From positions 1 to 32,340 of the forward strand of contig QHWQ01000072.1 of the NCBI GenBank assembly GCA_003222635.1: a stretch of DNA of 32,340 nucleotides, given 5' to 3'. Position numbers and translations under genes: made by a program. The notes beneath the pieces were generated by a model, which was given only the letters and a program-made list of their open reading frames with translations, had not been told where the DNA came from and did not search any database. Positions 31,792 through 32,340 of the stretch are shown piece after piece; the first letter of the stretch is position 1, and each line of letters starts with the position of its first letter. The DNA comes from Acidobacteriota bacterium. Its GTDB lineage: Bacteria; Acidobacteriota; Vicinamibacteria; Vicinamibacterales; UBA2999.

Positions 31792-31809
31792 AATGCTTGA
31801 CCGGACATG
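31792..31809 (+). repeat. AATGCTTGA motif, copy 3
   Basis: AATGCTTGACCGGACATG; differs from copy 1 at one base in the first 12. It lies 90 bases before the GTG of the right-edge gene. Confidence 0.45.
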
Positions 31810-31898
31810 GATTGGGTACGTCGGTTGCCTCTATAGGACTCGGACTGACAACCCACGGTTGGCGAACCCCCCAGCCGCGGCATCGATGGAGCGATACC

Positions 31899-32340
31899 GT
31901 GACCACAACTGCCCTGCCACACGACTGCTCTGCCCCGGACCTCAATGACCCAACCTTCGCACAGCACGTCCGTACCGTTCTACGCCGCGCAGCCGATGAC
32001 ATCCGCGCGCGCGTCGGCATCGCCGCGCTGTTCATACTCGCGACGTCAGCGGCGATCTTCGCCAACGGCGACAACGCCTGCCACTGTGCCATCACCTCGA
32101 CCGATGCTCCCCTCGTCGAATGGGATCTCATGTCGCCGATGGACTTCCGGTCAGGCGCGATCACCGTCGATGTGCACAACGCGTCTCACAAGCCGCGGCT
32201 CTGGATGGTAAGCCGCGCGGGTGATGTGAAGCTGTACCGCTTCCAGCCGGGCAAGAAGATGGCGACCGATGTCGCGAGCTGGAGGTCCTACGACCTCAAT
32301 CCAGCGAGCCTCACGACTGGCGGCCTGCACCGCATCAAGA
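31899..32340 (+). CDS. Unrecognised exported or membrane-anchored protein, N-terminal part (runs off right edge)
   Basis: GTG 31899 has GGAG seven bases upstream. The 147 visible codons give a hydrophilic N-terminus of about 38 residues, one membrane-spanning segment (VGIAALFILATSAAIFA, 39-55), then an extracytoplasmic region containing CHC (61-63), EWDLMSPMDFRSGAITVDV, RLWMVSRAGDVKLYRFQPGKK and SWRSYDLNPASLTTGGLHR. The alternation of W/Y/F and 'LW' strands faintly resembles a beta-propeller such as streptogramin (Vgb) lyase-type proteins, but that is a guess. The long cytoplasmic-side N-terminus suggests a membrane anchor rather than a cleaved signal. Confidence 0.6.
   Translation, partial: MTTTALPHDCSAPDLNDPTFAQHVRTVLRRAADDIRARVGIAALFILATSAAIFANGDNACHCAITSTDAPLVEWDLMSPMDFRSGAITVDVHNASHKPRLWMVSRAGDVKLYRFQPGKKMATDVASWRSYDLNPASLTTGGLHRIK

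Larger units (their letters stand above)
31348..31898. other. Roughly 550-bp gap with three copies of an 18-bp motif
   Basis: No convincing gene: the short open frames have no good ribosome-binding site or recognisable product. AATGCTTGA[GC]CG-N2-CA[CT]G occurs three times on the plus strand (31425-31442, 31563-31580, 31792-31809), spaced 138 and 229 bases. No tRNA was found. The region must hold promoters for the zinc-ribbon gene (leftward) and the right-edge gene (rightward). Confidence 0.5.

Noticed and set aside
31601-31948. Small open frame on the plus strand overlapping the right-edge gene start
   Set aside because: No ribosome-binding site, composition like translated non-coding DNA, and it conflicts with GTG 31899, which has a good GGAG site.

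Overview
The window is a high-GC bacterial chromosome fragment (or a metagenome contig). Nearly all of it is an exopolysaccharide/surface-polysaccharide locus interleaved with very large secreted multidomain proteins. The style of these proteins (signal peptide, bacterial Ig repeats, LamG modules ending in a 'GEYFxGxIDEVRxYNRAL' signature, DNRLRE and PA14 modules), the amidotransferase / NodB deacetylase / FemAB set, and the short palindromic intergenic repeats all suggest Acidobacteriota, most likely Vicinamibacteria-like. That is an inference from gene style; no rRNA or other marker gene is present.

Layout. 1-3689, minus strand: GT4 glycosyltransferase, O-antigen ligase/polymerase, GT2 glycosyltransferase and the N-terminus of an asparagine-synthase-type amidotransferase, tightly packed. 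3902-12499, minus: three consecutive giant exported proteins. Two of them (3902-7264 and 7368-9473) are tandem paralogues sharing an uncharacterised N-terminal beta-sandwich-like domain of about 340 residues; the third carries FN3, LamG, Ig and two DNRLRE modules. 12865-15602, minus: a FemAB/GNAT fusion and a polysaccharide deacetylase sharing a GTGA overlap. 15765-16740, plus: a decayed GT4 gene. 16792-19398, minus: LMW protein-tyrosine-phosphatase-like, ATP-grasp and a second deacetylase. 19565-21558, plus: a GT2 and a GT4. 21566-25661, minus: a probable amino-sugar operon (WecD-like acetyltransferase, NDP-sugar 4,6-dehydratase/epimerase, DegT aminotransferase, GT2). 25919-30913, plus: a 1664-residue exported protein with an N,N-dimethylformamidase-like N-domain and three LamG modules, the last two inside a tandem 1.21-kb duplication. 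31000-31347, minus: a small zinc-ribbon/KGG-like protein. 31899 to the right edge, plus: the start of an unknown exported or membrane protein.

How the parts may work together (inference): the acetyltransferase, dehydratase and aminotransferase would make an N-acetylated amino-deoxy sugar. The glycosyltransferases would assemble repeat units, the O-antigen-ligase-family protein would polymerise or ligate them, and the deacetylases and FemAB/GNAT protein would modify the product. The secreted LamG/Ig/DNRLRE/PA14 proteins, several with predicted carbohydrate-binding folds, look like matrix or surface proteins made alongside the polysaccharide. No flippase, exosortase, polysaccharide co-polymerase or regulator is inside the window.

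The most unusual observations are: (i) several conserved enzymes or modules with clean internal losses (the GT2 missing its DxD block, a GT4 missing its C-terminal active-site block plus a frameshift, one DNRLRE copy missing 39 residues); (ii) an ATP-grasp/LMW-PTP gene pair whose frames would fuse perfectly if a 25-bp near-duplication were removed; (iii) a family of intergenic hairpin elements with a GGCAGAC-N4-GTC core; (iv) the tandem paralogues with the unknown N-terminal domain. No tRNA, rRNA, CRISPR array, IS element or phage gene was recognised.
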